Below, one piece after another: positions 21,674-30,673 of a DNA stretch of 64,000 nucleotides. Both the position numbers and the translations under genes were made by a program. Below the pieces are notes generated by a model, which saw only the letters and a program-made list of their open reading frames with translations, was not told the origin of the DNA and made no database searches. Source of the stretch: Clavibacter californiensis (GTDB lineage Bacteria; Actinomycetota; Actinomycetes; Actinomycetales; Microbacteriaceae); contig NZ_CP040792.1 in the NCBI RefSeq assembly GCF_021952865.1, positions 682,001 to 746,000 on the forward strand. Direction: 5' to 3'. Position 1 is the first letter of the stretch. Every line of letters begins with the position of its first letter.

Positions 21674-21695
21674 CGTCGCGTGAGCGGATCGCGCG

Positions 21696-24600
21696 TCAGG
21701 TCCGGTGGATCCGCACCGTGATCACCTGGAACGCCCGCAGCACGAGCCGCACGCCGCGGCCGTCGGCCTCGGGATCGAACGCGATCGAACGCGGGAAGCC
21801 CGCGCCGAGCGGGCGCTCCAGCACGTCGACCTCGGTGAAGCGGTCGGCGGCGAGGTGCGCCTCGAGCCGGGTGGCGGCGCGCGCGCCCGTGGACTCGTAG
21901 AGCCGCACGATCACGTCGCCCGAGCCGTCGTCCGCGAGCTTGAGCGCCTCGATCCGGACCGTGCCGCCGTGCACGGAGACGAGGCCAGCGGCGGTGGGCA
22001 ACGAGGACGGGACGACCTCGGCGGACGCGGGCGCGGATCCGACCGCGGCCGGCGCCGCCTCGGCCGTCTCACCGGGCCGCACGACGCGCACGGGCAGGTT
22101 CTGCTCGAGCCCGGCGTCCACCGCGCCCTCGATGCCGACGCCCGGCACGAGCGCGTACTCGAACCGGTGGTGGCCGATGTCCTGCACCGGGTCGGGGGAG
22201 CGGGCCGCCCGGACCAGGCTGATCCGCAGCTCCGTCTCGACCTCGCCCGTCGCGCCGACCGAGCGCGTGATGTCGTGCCCGTAGCTGCCCGCGTTGGTGA
22301 GCGCGACGCCGTAGCCGGGCTCCTCGACGTGCACGAAGCGGTGCGCCATGACCTCGAAGCGCGCCTCGTCCCACGACGTGTTCGTGTGCGTGGGCCGGCG
22401 GACGTGCCCGAACTGGATCTCCGCGCTGTGGTGCTGCGCGTGGATCGTGAGCGGGAAGGTCACCTTGAGGAGCTTCTCGTCCTCGAGCCAGTCGAGTTCG
22501 GCCGTGGCGTGGATCCGCGCGTCGTCGGCGTGCAGCGACACCCGCTGCACGACGCGCGAGCGCCCGAACTGGCGGACCACCTCGACGGTCGCGCGGAGCT
22601 CCGAGTCCTCGACGAGCTCGACCGACGCCGCCTCGACGAGATCGGTGCGGCTCGCGCGGTAGTGCGCGTCCACGTCCCAGGCGTCCCACGCCGTGGGGAT
22701 GTCCTCGTGGAGCTGGAGCAGGTTCGCGGCGCGGCCGGCGGGCACGAGCTCGCGGTCGGCGTGCCGCAGGTCGACGATCGAGGTGATGAGGCCGCGAGCG
22801 TCGAGCGTGACGCGCAGCAGCCCGTTGTCGAGGACGGTGCCGCCGTCGGCGCGCGTCGTGGCGACCGGCGAGACGGGCTCCACCGCGACGAGCGGCGCGA
22901 TCCCGCTGCCCGGCACCGCGACGAGCGCGAGCGCGGATCCGTCGGCCGCCTCCACGAGCGCCGTGCGCGCGTGGCCGGTCGAGTTCACCGCGAACGCGCC
23001 GGATCCGTCGCCCTCGCCGTCCGCGACCGCCTGCGCCGTGACCCGCGCGATGGCGTCGGCCACGAGCGCGTCGAGCTCGGCGAGGCTGCGGGCGTAGTCC
23101 TCCTCGTTCTCCCGGTGCACCCAGGTGATGGAGGAGCCGGGGAGGATGTCGTGGAACTGCTGCAGCAGCGTCTGCTTCCAGAGCCGGTCGAGCGCCTGGT
23201 ACGGGTAGTCGGCGCCCGTGCGGACGGTCGCGATGGTCCACCACAGCTCGGCCTCGCGCAGGCGGTGCTCGGCCTGGCGGTTGCCGCGCTTCTCGCGGGC
23301 GTGCGACGTGAACGTGCCGCGGTGCAGCTCGAGGTACAGCTCGCCGACCCAGACGGGCGCGTCCGGGTACTCGGCCTCGGCCTTGCGGAAGAACTCGTCC
23401 GGGTGCTCCACGATGACCTTCGGCGACCCCTCGAGGTCGGCCGTGCGGCGCTGGCGCTCCATCATGTCGCGCGTGGGCCCGCCCCCGCCGTCGCCGTAGC
23501 CGAAGGGCGCGAGCGACATGGTCGCGCGGCCCTTCTCGCGGAACTGCCGGACGGCGTGGTGCGTCTCCTCCGCCTCGAGCGTGGAGTTGTAGGTGTCGAT
23601 GGGCGGGAAGTGCGTGAAGATCCGCGACCCGTCGATGCCCTCCCAGAAGAAGGTGTGGTGCGGGAACGTGTTGGTCTGGTTCCAGGAGAGCTTCTGCGTG
23701 AGGAACCAGTCGAGGCCCGCCAGCTTCGCGATCTGCGGGAACGACGCCGTGTAGCCGAACGAGTCGGGCAGCCACATGCCGTGGGTCTCGACGCCGAGCT
23801 CCTCCTGGAAGAAGCGCATGCCGTGGGTGAGCTGGCGGATCATCGCCTCGCCGCCCGGCAGGTTGCCGTCGGGCTCGATCCACATGGATCCGACCGGGTA
23901 CCAGGTGCCCGCGGCGATGGCCTCCTTGATCCCCTCGAACACCGTCGGGTAGTTCTCCTTCACCCAGACGTACTGCTGCGCCTGCGAGCACGCGAAGCGG
24001 AAGTCGGGGTACTGCTCGGCGAGCCGGAGCACGTTGGAGAAGGTGCGCGCGGTCTTGCGCTTGGTCTCGCGGATGGGCCAGAGCCAGGCGCTGTCGATGT
24101 GGGCGTGGCCGACGCCGCTCAGCGTGTGCGCGCTCGGGACGGCGGGACGCGAGAGCACGTCGGCGAGCTCGGCGCGGGCGGCGGCCGCGGTGCCGACGAT
24201 GTCGTCCATCGCGAGCACGTCGAGCGCGCGCTCGATGGCGCGGAGCACCTCGTGGCGGCGGGGCTCGGTCTCGGGCAGCTCCATCAGCAGCTGGTACAGC
24301 ACCTCGACGTCGAAGCGGAGCGCCCACACCTCGGGCTCGAACACGGCGAGCTCGGCCTGGCGGAAGCGGTAGATGGGCTCGGCGGGCGCGGTGGCCTTGT
24401 CGCCGTACGGGGTCGGCACGAACTCGTTCACCAGGATGTCCGGGTTGCCGGCCGCCTCCACGAGGAAGCGCACCTGCTCGCCGCCCGCGGCCTCGTCGGC
24501 GAGGCGCACGTAGGTGTTGCGCGGGTGGATCCCCTTGACAGGCACCCCGTCCATCGTGTGCACGAGGCACTCGGCCTGGTTGCCCGGCCAGTCGCCGATG

Positions 24601-24881
24601 AACCCGGGGTCGATGAGCAGCTCGACCGTGCGGCCGGCCCACTCGGCGGGGACCTCGCCGGTCACCTCGAACCACCACGTGGACCAGGCGCGGCCCCACG
24701 GCTCGCCGAGCGCGAAGGGCGCGTACTCCTGCCGCATCGCCTCGGCGACGGGCACGGGCTCGTCGGGCGCCATCCACGCGCGGAGCGTCACGGGCGTCTT
24801 CGCCGAGTACACGGCGGGGGTGATCCGCTCGTCGAGCGCGCGGAGGATCCGCTCCTGGACGAGCTTCTGGTTCTGGTGCAT
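21696..24881 (-). CDS. Alpha-mannosidase, glycoside hydrolase family 38
   Basis: 1,061 residues, full family length. Predicted to release alpha-mannose from glycans; no signal peptide, so it should act in the cytoplasm on imported material. N-terminal beta-rich region, then the GH38 catalytic barrel with zinc motif GHAHIDSAWLWPIRETKRK near residue 265 (zinc-binding His and Asp) and the nucleophile loop WLPDSFGYTASFPQI near 370. The C-terminal half (about 650-1060) holds the beta-sandwich domains. Last gene of a leftward deoR-GH4-GH38 operon; 67 bases separate it from GH4. Mannose linkage cannot be told. Shares a bidirectional terminator downstream. Confidence 0.93.
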   Translation of the reverse strand: MHQNQKLVQERILRALDERITPAVYSAKTPVTLRAWMAPDEPVPVAEAMRQEYAPFALGEPWGRAWSTWWFEVTGEVPAEWAGRTVELLIDPGFIGDWPGNQAECLVHTMDGVPVKGIHPRNTYVRLADEAAGGEQVRFLVEAAGNPDILVNEFVPTPYGDKATAPAEPIYRFRQAELAVFEPEVWALRFDVEVLYQLLMELPETEPRRHEVLRAIERALDVLAMDDIVGTAAAARAELADVLSRPAVPSAHTLSGVGHAHIDSAWLWPIRETKRKTARTFSNVLRLAEQYPDFRFACSQAQQYVWVKENYPTVFEGIKEAIAAGTWYPVGSMWIEPDGNLPGGEAMIRQLTHGMRFFQEELGVETHGMWLPDSFGYTASFPQIAKLAGLDWFLTQKLSWNQTNTFPHHTFFWEGIDGSRIFTHFPPIDTYNSTLEAEETHHAVRQFREKGRATMSLAPFGYGDGGGGPTRDMMERQRRTADLEGSPKVIVEHPDEFFRKAEAEYPDAPVWVGELYLELHRGTFTSHAREKRGNRQAEHRLREAELWWTIATVRTGADYPYQALDRLWKQTLLQQFHDILPGSSITWVHRENEEDYARSLAELDALVADAIARVTAQAVADGEGDGSGAFAVNSTGHARTALVEAADGSALALVAVPGSGIAPLVAVEPVSPVATTRADGGTVLDNGLLRVTLDARGLITSIVDLRHADRELVPAGRAANLLQLHEDIPTAWDAWDVDAHYRASRTDLVEAASVELVEDSELRATVEVVRQFGRSRVVQRVSLHADDARIHATAELDWLEDEKLLKVTFPLTIHAQHHSAEIQFGHVRRPTHTNTSWDEARFEVMAHRFVHVEEPGYGVALTNAGSYGHDITRSVGATGEVETELRISLVRAARSPDPVQDIGHHRFEYALVPGVGIEGAVDAGLEQNLPVRVVRPGETAEAAPAAVGSAPASAEVVPSSLPTAAGLVSVHGGTVRIEALKLADDGSGDVIVRLYESTGARAATRLEAHLAADRFTEVDVLERPLGAGFPRSIAFDPEADGRGVRLVLRAFQVITVRIHRT

Positions 24882-24948
24882 GGGGTGTCCTTCGGGAGGT
24901 CGGGATGCAGGCAGTCGGGCGGTCGCGCCGGGCCGGGAGGGCCGCGCG

Positions 24949-26292
24949 TCAGCGGAGGTAGGAGAGCGCCGGGAACGCGTGCATCGCGTCCTCCAGCAGG
25001 CAGCGCGCGACCGTGACGGAGTCGACGAGCGGGTGGTGGGCGAGGGCGCGGACGGCCGCGGCGCGGGAACCGCCGACGCCGGCCTCGATGGTCTGCCGCT
25101 CCACGTACTTCGCGTTGGTCACGAGGCCCACGCCGAAGTCGGGCAGCTCCGTGCCCGCGACCGGATGCGCGCCCGACGCGTCGACCACGCACGGCACCTC
25201 GACCACGGCGTCCGCGTCGAGCGCCGCGAGGGTGCCGCGGTTGCGCACGTTGAGGATCAGCCGCGCGCTCTGGTCGTACGCGATGCCGCGCATGAGCGCG
25301 ATCGCGACGTCCTCGTAGCCGCCGGAGACGAGGTCGTCCTCGTCGCGGTCGCCCATGCCGGCCGACTGCCGGTTCGTGGCCATGTAGGTGGTCTCGCGGT
25401 CGAGCCGCGTGCGCTCCCACAGCGCGAGCGCGGACACGTCGTGCCGGTGCTCGAGCTGCTCGTAGAAGCGGCCCTGCTGCTCCACGAGGAAGCCGCCGCG
25501 GGTCTGCGCGGCGAGCTGGTCGGCGTGCAGCACCTCGCGGCGGAAGTAGTAGTAGTGCAGGTACTCGTTCGGCACGGCGCCGAGCTCGGTGACCCACTCG
25601 GCGCCGAAGAGGCGCCCCTCCTCGAACGTGCCGATGAGGTCGGGACGCGCCATGAGGTCCGGCAGCACGTCGCGGCCGTCCACCCGCAGGCCGCGCAGCC
25701 AGCCGAGGTGGTTGAGGCCCGCGTAGTCGATGACCACGTCGTCGCCCTGCACGCCGAGCGCGCCGAGCACGCGGCGGGCGAGGCCGATGGGGGAGTCGCA
25801 GATCCCGATGACGCGGTCGCCGAGCACGCGCGACATGGCCTCGGTGACGACGCCCGCCGGGTTCGTGAAGTTGATGACCCAGGCGTCGGGGGCCCGCACG
25901 CGGATCCGCTCGGCCAGGTCCATGACGACCGGCAGCGTCCGCAGCGCGTAGGAGATGCCGCCATAGCCGACGGTCTCCTGGCCGATGACGCCGTGCGCCA
26001 TGCCGAGCCGCTCGTCGCACGAGCGCCCGGCCATGCCGCCCACGCGGATCGCCGAGAAGACGAACGCGGCGCCCGCGAGCGCCTCGTCGAGGTCGGTGTG
26101 CAGCGTGATCACGGGGGCGTCCGCGTAGGACGCCGCCTGCTCGGCGAGCACGCGCGCGACGGCCGTCAGGCGCACCTCGTCGGTGTCGTAGAGGGCCACG
26201 TGGTCGACGCGGCCGGCCTCGTGGTCGCGCAGCAGCGCCGAGTAGACGAGCGGGACGCGGAAGCCGCCCCCGCCCAGGATCGTGAGCCTCAT
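24949..26292 (-). CDS. Glycoside hydrolase family 4 (annotated type: 6-phospho-beta-glucosidase)
   Basis: 447 residues. GH4 enzymes use NAD and a divalent metal through a redox mechanism. The start shows the dinucleotide fold (MRLTILGGGGFRVPLVYSAL). The diagnostic tetrapeptide is CDSP near residue 164 (IGICDSPIGLARR), where characterised groups have CNVP (6-phospho-beta-), CDMP (6-phospho-alpha-) or CHSV/CHGV (non-phosphorylated alpha-glycosides), so the substrate class is open. NFTNPAGVVTEAM near 138 and YAGLNHLGW near 185 are family blocks. Overlaps the deoR gene by four bases. No PTS gene is present in the window; the neighbouring importer is an ABC system. Confidence 0.9.
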   Translation of the reverse strand: MRLTILGGGGFRVPLVYSALLRDHEAGRVDHVALYDTDEVRLTAVARVLAEQAASYADAPVITLHTDLDEALAGAAFVFSAIRVGGMAGRSCDERLGMAHGVIGQETVGYGGISYALRTLPVVMDLAERIRVRAPDAWVINFTNPAGVVTEAMSRVLGDRVIGICDSPIGLARRVLGALGVQGDDVVIDYAGLNHLGWLRGLRVDGRDVLPDLMARPDLIGTFEEGRLFGAEWVTELGAVPNEYLHYYYFRREVLHADQLAAQTRGGFLVEQQGRFYEQLEHRHDVSALALWERTRLDRETTYMATNRQSAGMGDRDEDDLVSGGYEDVAIALMRGIAYDQSARLILNVRNRGTLAALDADAVVEVPCVVDASGAHPVAGTELPDFGVGLVTNAKYVERQTIEAGVGGSRAAAVRALAHHPLVDSVTVARCLLEDAMHAFPALSYLR

Positions 26293-27035
26293 GCGACGGT
26301 CACCGACACTCCCTTGTCCGCGAGGCCCTGCGACACCCGCTCGTGCGGGGCGGCCTCGGTGATCAGCTGCGTCAACGACGCGGTGGGGGCGACACGGCCG
26401 GCGCCGGTGCCCGGGAACTTGGAGGAGTCGGCGAGCACCGTGACCCGGTCGCTCATCTCGGCCATCGCGCGCTTGATGGGCACCTGGGCCATCGTCGTGT
26501 CGCGCAGGTCGCCGTTGTCGGCGATGCCGCTCACGCCTACGAACGCGTGGTCGGCGTGCAGCATCCGCAGGCTCTCGGCGGTGAGCGGGCCGGACACCGA
26601 GCGGTAGACCGGATCCCAGTCGCCCGGCAGCAGGATGAGCCGCACCGACCGGTCGTCGCGCAACACGTCGAACGCGGCGACGTTGGCGGTGATCACCGTG
26701 ACGGCCCGCCCGCGCAGCTGCTCGGCGAGGTGCAGCGTGGTGGTGCCGATGTCGAGCACGACCGACTGGCCGTCCTGGATCTGCGCCGCCGCCGCCCGCG
26801 CGATGCGCTCCTTGGCCTCGCGGTTGACCTGCTCGACCTCGGCGAAGGGCGCGTCGACCTCCACGAGCACGGCGCCGCCGTGGGTGCGCCGGAGCGCGCC
26901 CTGCTCGTCAAGGCGGGCCAGGTCGCGGCGGATGGTCGCGTCGCTCGTGCCGGCGGCCTCGGCGAGCTCGGCGACCGTGGCGCTGCGGGTGGCGCGCAAC
27001 CGGTCGAGGATCACGAACTCTCGGGCGTCTCTCAT
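26289..27035 (-). CDS. DeoR-family sugar-responsive repressor
   Basis: 248 residues. The N-terminal DeoR helix-turn-helix (RSATVAELAEAAGTSDATIRRDLARLDEQGALRRTHGGA) is followed by the DeoR C-terminal sensor domain (KERIARAAAAQIQDGQSVVLDIGTTT near 75-100; DHAFVGVSGI near 165). Such repressors usually sense a phosphorylated sugar. First gene of the leftward operon with GH4 and GH38, and divergent from the PfkB kinase/ABC/NagB/GH2 operon, so it probably governs both. Its own -10 lies only seven bases before the ATG, which suggests a leaderless mRNA, with an operator-like repeat in the promoter. Confidence 0.92.
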   Translation of the reverse strand: MRDAREFVILDRLRATRSATVAELAEAAGTSDATIRRDLARLDEQGALRRTHGGAVLVEVDAPFAEVEQVNREAKERIARAAAAQIQDGQSVVLDIGTTTLHLAEQLRGRAVTVITANVAAFDVLRDDRSVRLILLPGDWDPVYRSVSGPLTAESLRMLHADHAFVGVSGIADNGDLRDTTMAQVPIKRAMAEMSDRVTVLADSSKFPGTGAGRVAPTASLTQLITEAAPHERVSQGLADKGVSVTVA

Positions 27036-27042
27036 GAAGTGA

Positions 27043-27072
27043 ACATTAGCGCGCAGTTTCAGTCAGAAACAA
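27043..27072 (-). promoter_or_regulatory. Leaderless promoter of the deoR operon with a GTTTC-N5-GAAAC operator
   Basis: On the minus strand TTGTTT (complement of 27067-27072) and TAATGT (complement of 27043-27048) are spaced by 18 bp. The -10 ends seven bases before the ATG at 27035, so transcription should begin at or next to the start codon, and no ribosome site exists in between. The inverted repeat GTTTC-AGTCA-GAAAC (27056-27070) straddles the -35 and spacer, placed for repression; it resembles DeoR-type operators, which suggests autoregulation. Confidence 0.6.
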
Positions 27073-27097
27073 TCTCGTAATGGGCAAGGTCTTCCAT

Positions 27098-27113
27098 CCA
27101 TGTGCTCACATGG
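27098..27113. promoter_or_regulatory. 16-bp perfect palindrome upstream of the PfkB operon
   Basis: CCATGTG-CT-CACATGG, seven-base arms around two central bases, followed by the -10-like TAGAAA at 27116-27121 reading toward the kinase gene. A second candidate operator in the divergent region; the DNA-binding protein is unknown. Confidence 0.4.
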
Positions 27114-27241
27114 GCTAGAAACGTCACTACCGGTCGGCGGGCACCCGTCGACCTCGTCCCGCTGGCAGCGTCGCCGTCGGCGGACCCGCACCGCTCGCCG
27201 CCGAGGCAGCGTCGCGGCCCACCCGAAGGAATGAGGTCCTC

Positions 27242-28279
27242 GTGCCCGCAGCCACGCGTACCGACCAGGCTCCCGCCGACCAGCAGCCCGCCGACCGCAC
27301 CCCCGCCGGGCTGCTCGTCGTCGGGCAGCTCTTCGCGGACGTCGTGTTCGGCGAGCTGCCGGGCGGACCGCGGCCGGGCCACGAGATCTGGACGTCGTCG
27401 TTCGGGCACGGCCCCGGCGGCATCGCGAACTTCGCGGTCGCCGGCGCGCGCCTCGGGGTGCCGACCGCCGTCGCCGCGGCCGTGGGCACGGATCCCTTCT
27501 CCCTCCTGGTGCGCGCCGCGCTCGCCGCCGAGGGCGTGACGCTCGACCACCTCGTGACCCTCGACGACTGGTCGCTGCCCGTCACCGCGTCGCTGGGCTA
27601 CGACGACGACCGCGCGCTCGTCACGGGCGGCGTGCCCTGCCCGCTCGACTCCGACGAGCTCGTGCCCGGGGAGGTGCCGGCCGCCGCCGCGGCGCTCGTG
27701 CACCTGGATCCGCACCGCAGCATCTGGATCGGGCGTGCCGCCGCCGCGGGCACCGACGTCTACGCCGACGTCGGCTGGGACCCGTCCGAGCGCTGGGACC
27801 CCGCCATCCTCGACCAGCTCGACGACTGCCACGCCTTCATCCCCAACGAGCTCGAGGCCGCGGCGTACACGGGCACCGGCTCGGCCGTGCAGGCCGCCCG
27901 GGCGCTCGCCGCGCGCGTGCCGCTCAGCGTCGTGACGTCCGGATCCCGCGGCGTCGTCGCCGTCGACGCGGCCCGCGGCGAGGAGGTCGTGCGGCCCCCG
28001 CTCGCCGTCCGCGCGATCGACGCGACCGGCGCGGGCGACGTGTTCGGCGCGGCGCTCGCCGCATCGGCCCGGGCGCCGTGGACGCTGACCCAGCGCGTCG
28101 ACTTCGCCTGCCTCGTCGCGGGGATCACGGTCACGCGTCCCGGCGGCGCCTCCGGGGCCCCGCGGCTCGACGAGCTCGTGCCCTGGCTGCGCGCGCATCC
28201 CGAGGCCGCCGAGCCCGGCCGCTACGACTACCTCGCCGACGCCCTCGACCATCCCGACGGCGCCCGCCTCCTCGCCTGA
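27242..28279 (+). CDS. PfkB-family carbohydrate kinase
   Basis: 345 residues. Start GTG at 27242 follows GAAGGAATGAGG. The N-terminal PfkB block (FGHGPGGIANFAVAGARLG near 57-75) and the C-terminal signature IDATGAGDVFGAAL near 257-270, with the catalytic Asp, show a ribokinase-fold sugar kinase. Substrate is not deducible. It heads a rightward operon with a sugar ABC transporter, glucosamine-6-phosphate deaminase and GH2 glycosidase; phosphorylating the imported sugar, or a product of the GH4/GH38/GH2 enzymes, is the likely job. Regulation probably by the divergent DeoR protein. Confidence 0.9.
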   Translation: MPAATRTDQAPADQQPADRTPAGLLVVGQLFADVVFGELPGGPRPGHEIWTSSFGHGPGGIANFAVAGARLGVPTAVAAAVGTDPFSLLVRAALAAEGVTLDHLVTLDDWSLPVTASLGYDDDRALVTGGVPCPLDSDELVPGEVPAAAAALVHLDPHRSIWIGRAAAAGTDVYADVGWDPSERWDPAILDQLDDCHAFIPNELEAAAYTGTGSAVQAARALAARVPLSVVTSGSRGVVAVDAARGEEVVRPPLAVRAIDATGAGDVFGAALAASARAPWTLTQRVDFACLVAGITVTRPGGASGAPRLDELVPWLRAHPEAAEPGRYDYLADALDHPDGARLLA

Positions 28280-28282
28280 CAC

Positions 28283-28301
28283 GGGCCGCCGAGCGCGGCC
28301 C
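28283..28301 (+). terminator. Small hairpin between kinase and sugar-binding protein genes
   Basis: GGGCCGC (28283-28289) pairs with GCGGCCC (28295-28301) around a 5-base loop, four bases past the TGA of the kinase gene. Within one operon, so partial termination or mRNA processing before the highly expressed binding protein is as likely as a full stop. Confidence 0.4.
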
Positions 28302-28355
28302 ACCCCTCCGACACCCGCTCCCGACACCCTGATCCCCACCGAATCGAGAACCACC

Positions 28356-29642
28356 ATGTCCCTGCCCCCCACCCGCCGCTCCCGCGCCCGGCGCATCGTC
28401 GTCGGCGTCGCGACCCTCGCGCTCCTCGCGCCGGTCCTCGCCTCCTGCTCGTCGTCGTCGGGATCCTCGGCGGGCGGCCAGCTCGACCTGTGGATCTGGC
28501 CGGACGGCCTCAGCCAGACGGTGCTCGACAAGGTGCCGGCCGAGGTGCCCGGCACGACGCTCAACGTGTCCACCATCGGCGGCGACTTCAAGCAGAAGCT
28601 CGTCACCACCTTCACGGGCCGCTCGGGCCTCCCGTCCATCACGGGCGTCAAGGGCGAGGACATGCCGTACTTCCTCAGCGAGGACGGGCTCTTCGAGGAC
28701 CTCGACGAGCTGGGCGCGAAGGACGTCACCGACCAGTACCCGGCGTGGAAGCTCAAGGAGGCGACCACCAAGGACGGCCAGCTCATCGGCCTCCCCATCG
28801 ACATCGGCCCCACCGCCCTCTACTACCGTGCGGACGTGTTCCAGAAGGCCGGCCTGCCGAGCGATCCCGCCGACGTGGCGAAGGCCACCGCCACCTGGGA
28901 CGACTACTTCGCGTTCGGCAAGAAGCTCAAGGCCGCGACCGGCGGCGCGATCTTCGTGGACGCCTCCGACGTGTTCACCAAGTCGATCGGCCAGGGCACC
29001 ACGCGCTTCGTCGATGCCGACGGGGACTTCACCGGGGACAGCGACGAGATCAAGGCCGCGTGGGACCGCGCGGTGCTCGCGTACCAGGACGGCCTGACCG
29101 CGAACGTCACCGACGGCAGCCCGGACTGGGCGTCCGCCATCAGCAACGGATCCCTCCCCGCGCTCCTCGGCGCCTCCTGGTATCAGGCCGACCTCAAGAG
29201 CGCGACCGCGGACACCTCGGGCGACTGGCGCGTGGCGCCCATGCCCGGCGGACCCGCGAACATCGGCGGCTCGTTCCTCTCCATCCCCGCCGGCACCAAG
29301 GACCCGCAGGCGGCCTTCGCCGTGATCAAGGACGTGCTGAGCGAGGACAACCAGGTCACCGCGGACGCCGACAAGGGCATCTTCCCGTCGGCCACCGCCG
29401 CCTACGACTCCCCGGAGCTGCAGAAGGGCGACGAATTCTTCGGCGGCCAGTCGACCGTCGGGATCTTCGCCGACGCCGCCGCCACGATGCCCACCGCATA
29501 CACGAGCCCCTACGACAACCAGGTGCAGGCCGCGTTCGTCACCGAGCTGCAGAACGTGACCTCGCTCGGCAAGGATCCGGACCAGGCCTGGACCGACGCC
29601 GTCGCCGCCGGCGAGGCCGCCCTGAAGACCGCGAAGCAGTGA
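28356..29642 (+). CDS. Sugar ABC transporter substrate-binding lipoprotein
   Basis: 428 residues. The signal peptide ends in a lipobox near residue 30 (LAPVLASC), so it is anchored outside the membrane. The mature part has the family 1 extracellular solute-binding fold (GQLDLWIWPDGLSQTVLDKV; LPIDIGPTALYYRADVFQKAGLP near 145-167; NIGGSFLSIPAGTKDPQAAF near 304-323). It delivers a sugar to the permeases that follow at once. The stop overlaps the GTG of the first permease by four bases. Sugar unknown; neighbouring GH4, GH38, GH2 and NagB point to an oligosaccharide, perhaps with mannose or amino sugar. Confidence 0.92.
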   Translation: MSLPPTRRSRARRIVVGVATLALLAPVLASCSSSSGSSAGGQLDLWIWPDGLSQTVLDKVPAEVPGTTLNVSTIGGDFKQKLVTTFTGRSGLPSITGVKGEDMPYFLSEDGLFEDLDELGAKDVTDQYPAWKLKEATTKDGQLIGLPIDIGPTALYYRADVFQKAGLPSDPADVAKATATWDDYFAFGKKLKAATGGAIFVDASDVFTKSIGQGTTRFVDADGDFTGDSDEIKAAWDRAVLAYQDGLTANVTDGSPDWASAISNGSLPALLGASWYQADLKSATADTSGDWRVAPMPGGPANIGGSFLSIPAGTKDPQAAFAVIKDVLSEDNQVTADADKGIFPSATAAYDSPELQKGDEFFGGQSTVGIFADAAATMPTAYTSPYDNQVQAAFVTELQNVTSLGKDPDQAWTDAVAAGEAALKTAKQ

Positions 29643-30673
29643 TCCCCGTCGCCGTCCGCCCGGGAGGGCGCCCACCCGCGCCATCCCGGGCGGGCGCGGG
29701 TCCCTCGGGCTCCGCGCCGTCCCGGGCGGGTGCGGGCACCCGCGGGCTCCGCCGCACGTGGCCGTACTACGTCGCGATCGCTCCGTTCTTCGTGCTGTTC
29801 GCGATCTTCGGCCTCTTCCCGGCGCTCTACTCGCTCGTGCTCTCGTTCCAGGACTGGAACGGGCTCGGCACGGCCGAGTGGGTGGGCCTCGCGAACTTCC
29901 AGGCGCTCGCGGCCGACGGCACGTTCTGGCTGTCGATCAAGAACACGCTCGTCATCTTCGCGCTGTCGACGTTCCCGATGATGGCGATCGCCGTGGTCGT
30001 CGCGGCCATGCTCAACTCGGCGAAGCGGCTCAGCACCTTCTACAAGATCAGCTACTTCGTGCCGAACGTCACGAGCGTGGTCGCGATGGCGGTGCTCTTC
30101 GGATCCATCTTCGGCGACAGCTTCGGGCTCGTGAACGCGGGCCTCCGCGCGATCGGGCTCGACGGGGTGGCGTGGCTCTCGACGCCGTGGGCGATCCAGG
30201 TGACCATCGCGATCCTCATCACGTACCAGTGGACCGGCTACAACGCGATCATCTTCCTCGCGGGCATGCAGGCCATCGGCACCGAGGTCTACGAGGCCGC
30301 CAAGCTCGACGGCGCGGGCGCCATCCGCACCTTCTGGTCGGTGACGCTGCCGCTGCTGCGCCCCACGATCCTCTTCGTGCTCGTGGTCTCGACCATCACG
30401 GGCCTGCAGAGCTTCACCGAGGCGCAGGTGCTCACGGCCTCCTCCAGCACGACGAACCCGAACTCGGGCGGCGCGGGCCAGGCCGGCCTCACGACCGTCC
30501 TGTACTTCTACCAGCAGGCCTTCAACTACAACCGCTTCGGCTACGGCGCCGCCATCGCGTGGGGCGTGTTCCTGCTCGTGGTGATCTTCTCCATCATCAG
30601 CTTCCGGCTCGGGTCGGAGAAGAAGGAGAAGGCCGTGCGCGCGCCCGGCACGAGGAAGGGGCACCGCGCATGA
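29639..30673 (+). CDS. Sugar ABC transporter permease (MalF/UgpA type)
   Basis: 344 residues from GTG 29639, which overlaps the previous TGA. A disordered 35-residue N-terminus with a repeated Pro/Ser-rich stretch (SRAGAGPSGSAPSRAGAG) precedes six membrane segments. The EAA loop is EAAKLDGAGAIRTFWSVTLP near 220-239, the contact for the ATPase. No ATP-binding subunit gene is present in this cluster, so it must use a shared MsiK-like ATPase encoded elsewhere, as is usual for actinobacterial sugar importers. Confidence 0.93.
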   Translation: MIPVAVRPGGRPPAPSRAGAGPSGSAPSRAGAGTRGLRRTWPYYVAIAPFFVLFAIFGLFPALYSLVLSFQDWNGLGTAEWVGLANFQALAADGTFWLSIKNTLVIFALSTFPMMAIAVVVAAMLNSAKRLSTFYKISYFVPNVTSVVAMAVLFGSIFGDSFGLVNAGLRAIGLDGVAWLSTPWAIQVTIAILITYQWTGYNAIIFLAGMQAIGTEVYEAAKLDGAGAIRTFWSVTLPLLRPTILFVLVVSTITGLQSFTEAQVLTASSSTTNPNSGGAGQAGLTTVLYFYQQAFNYNRFGYGAAIAWGVFLLVVIFSIISFRLGSEKKEKAVRAPGTRKGHRA

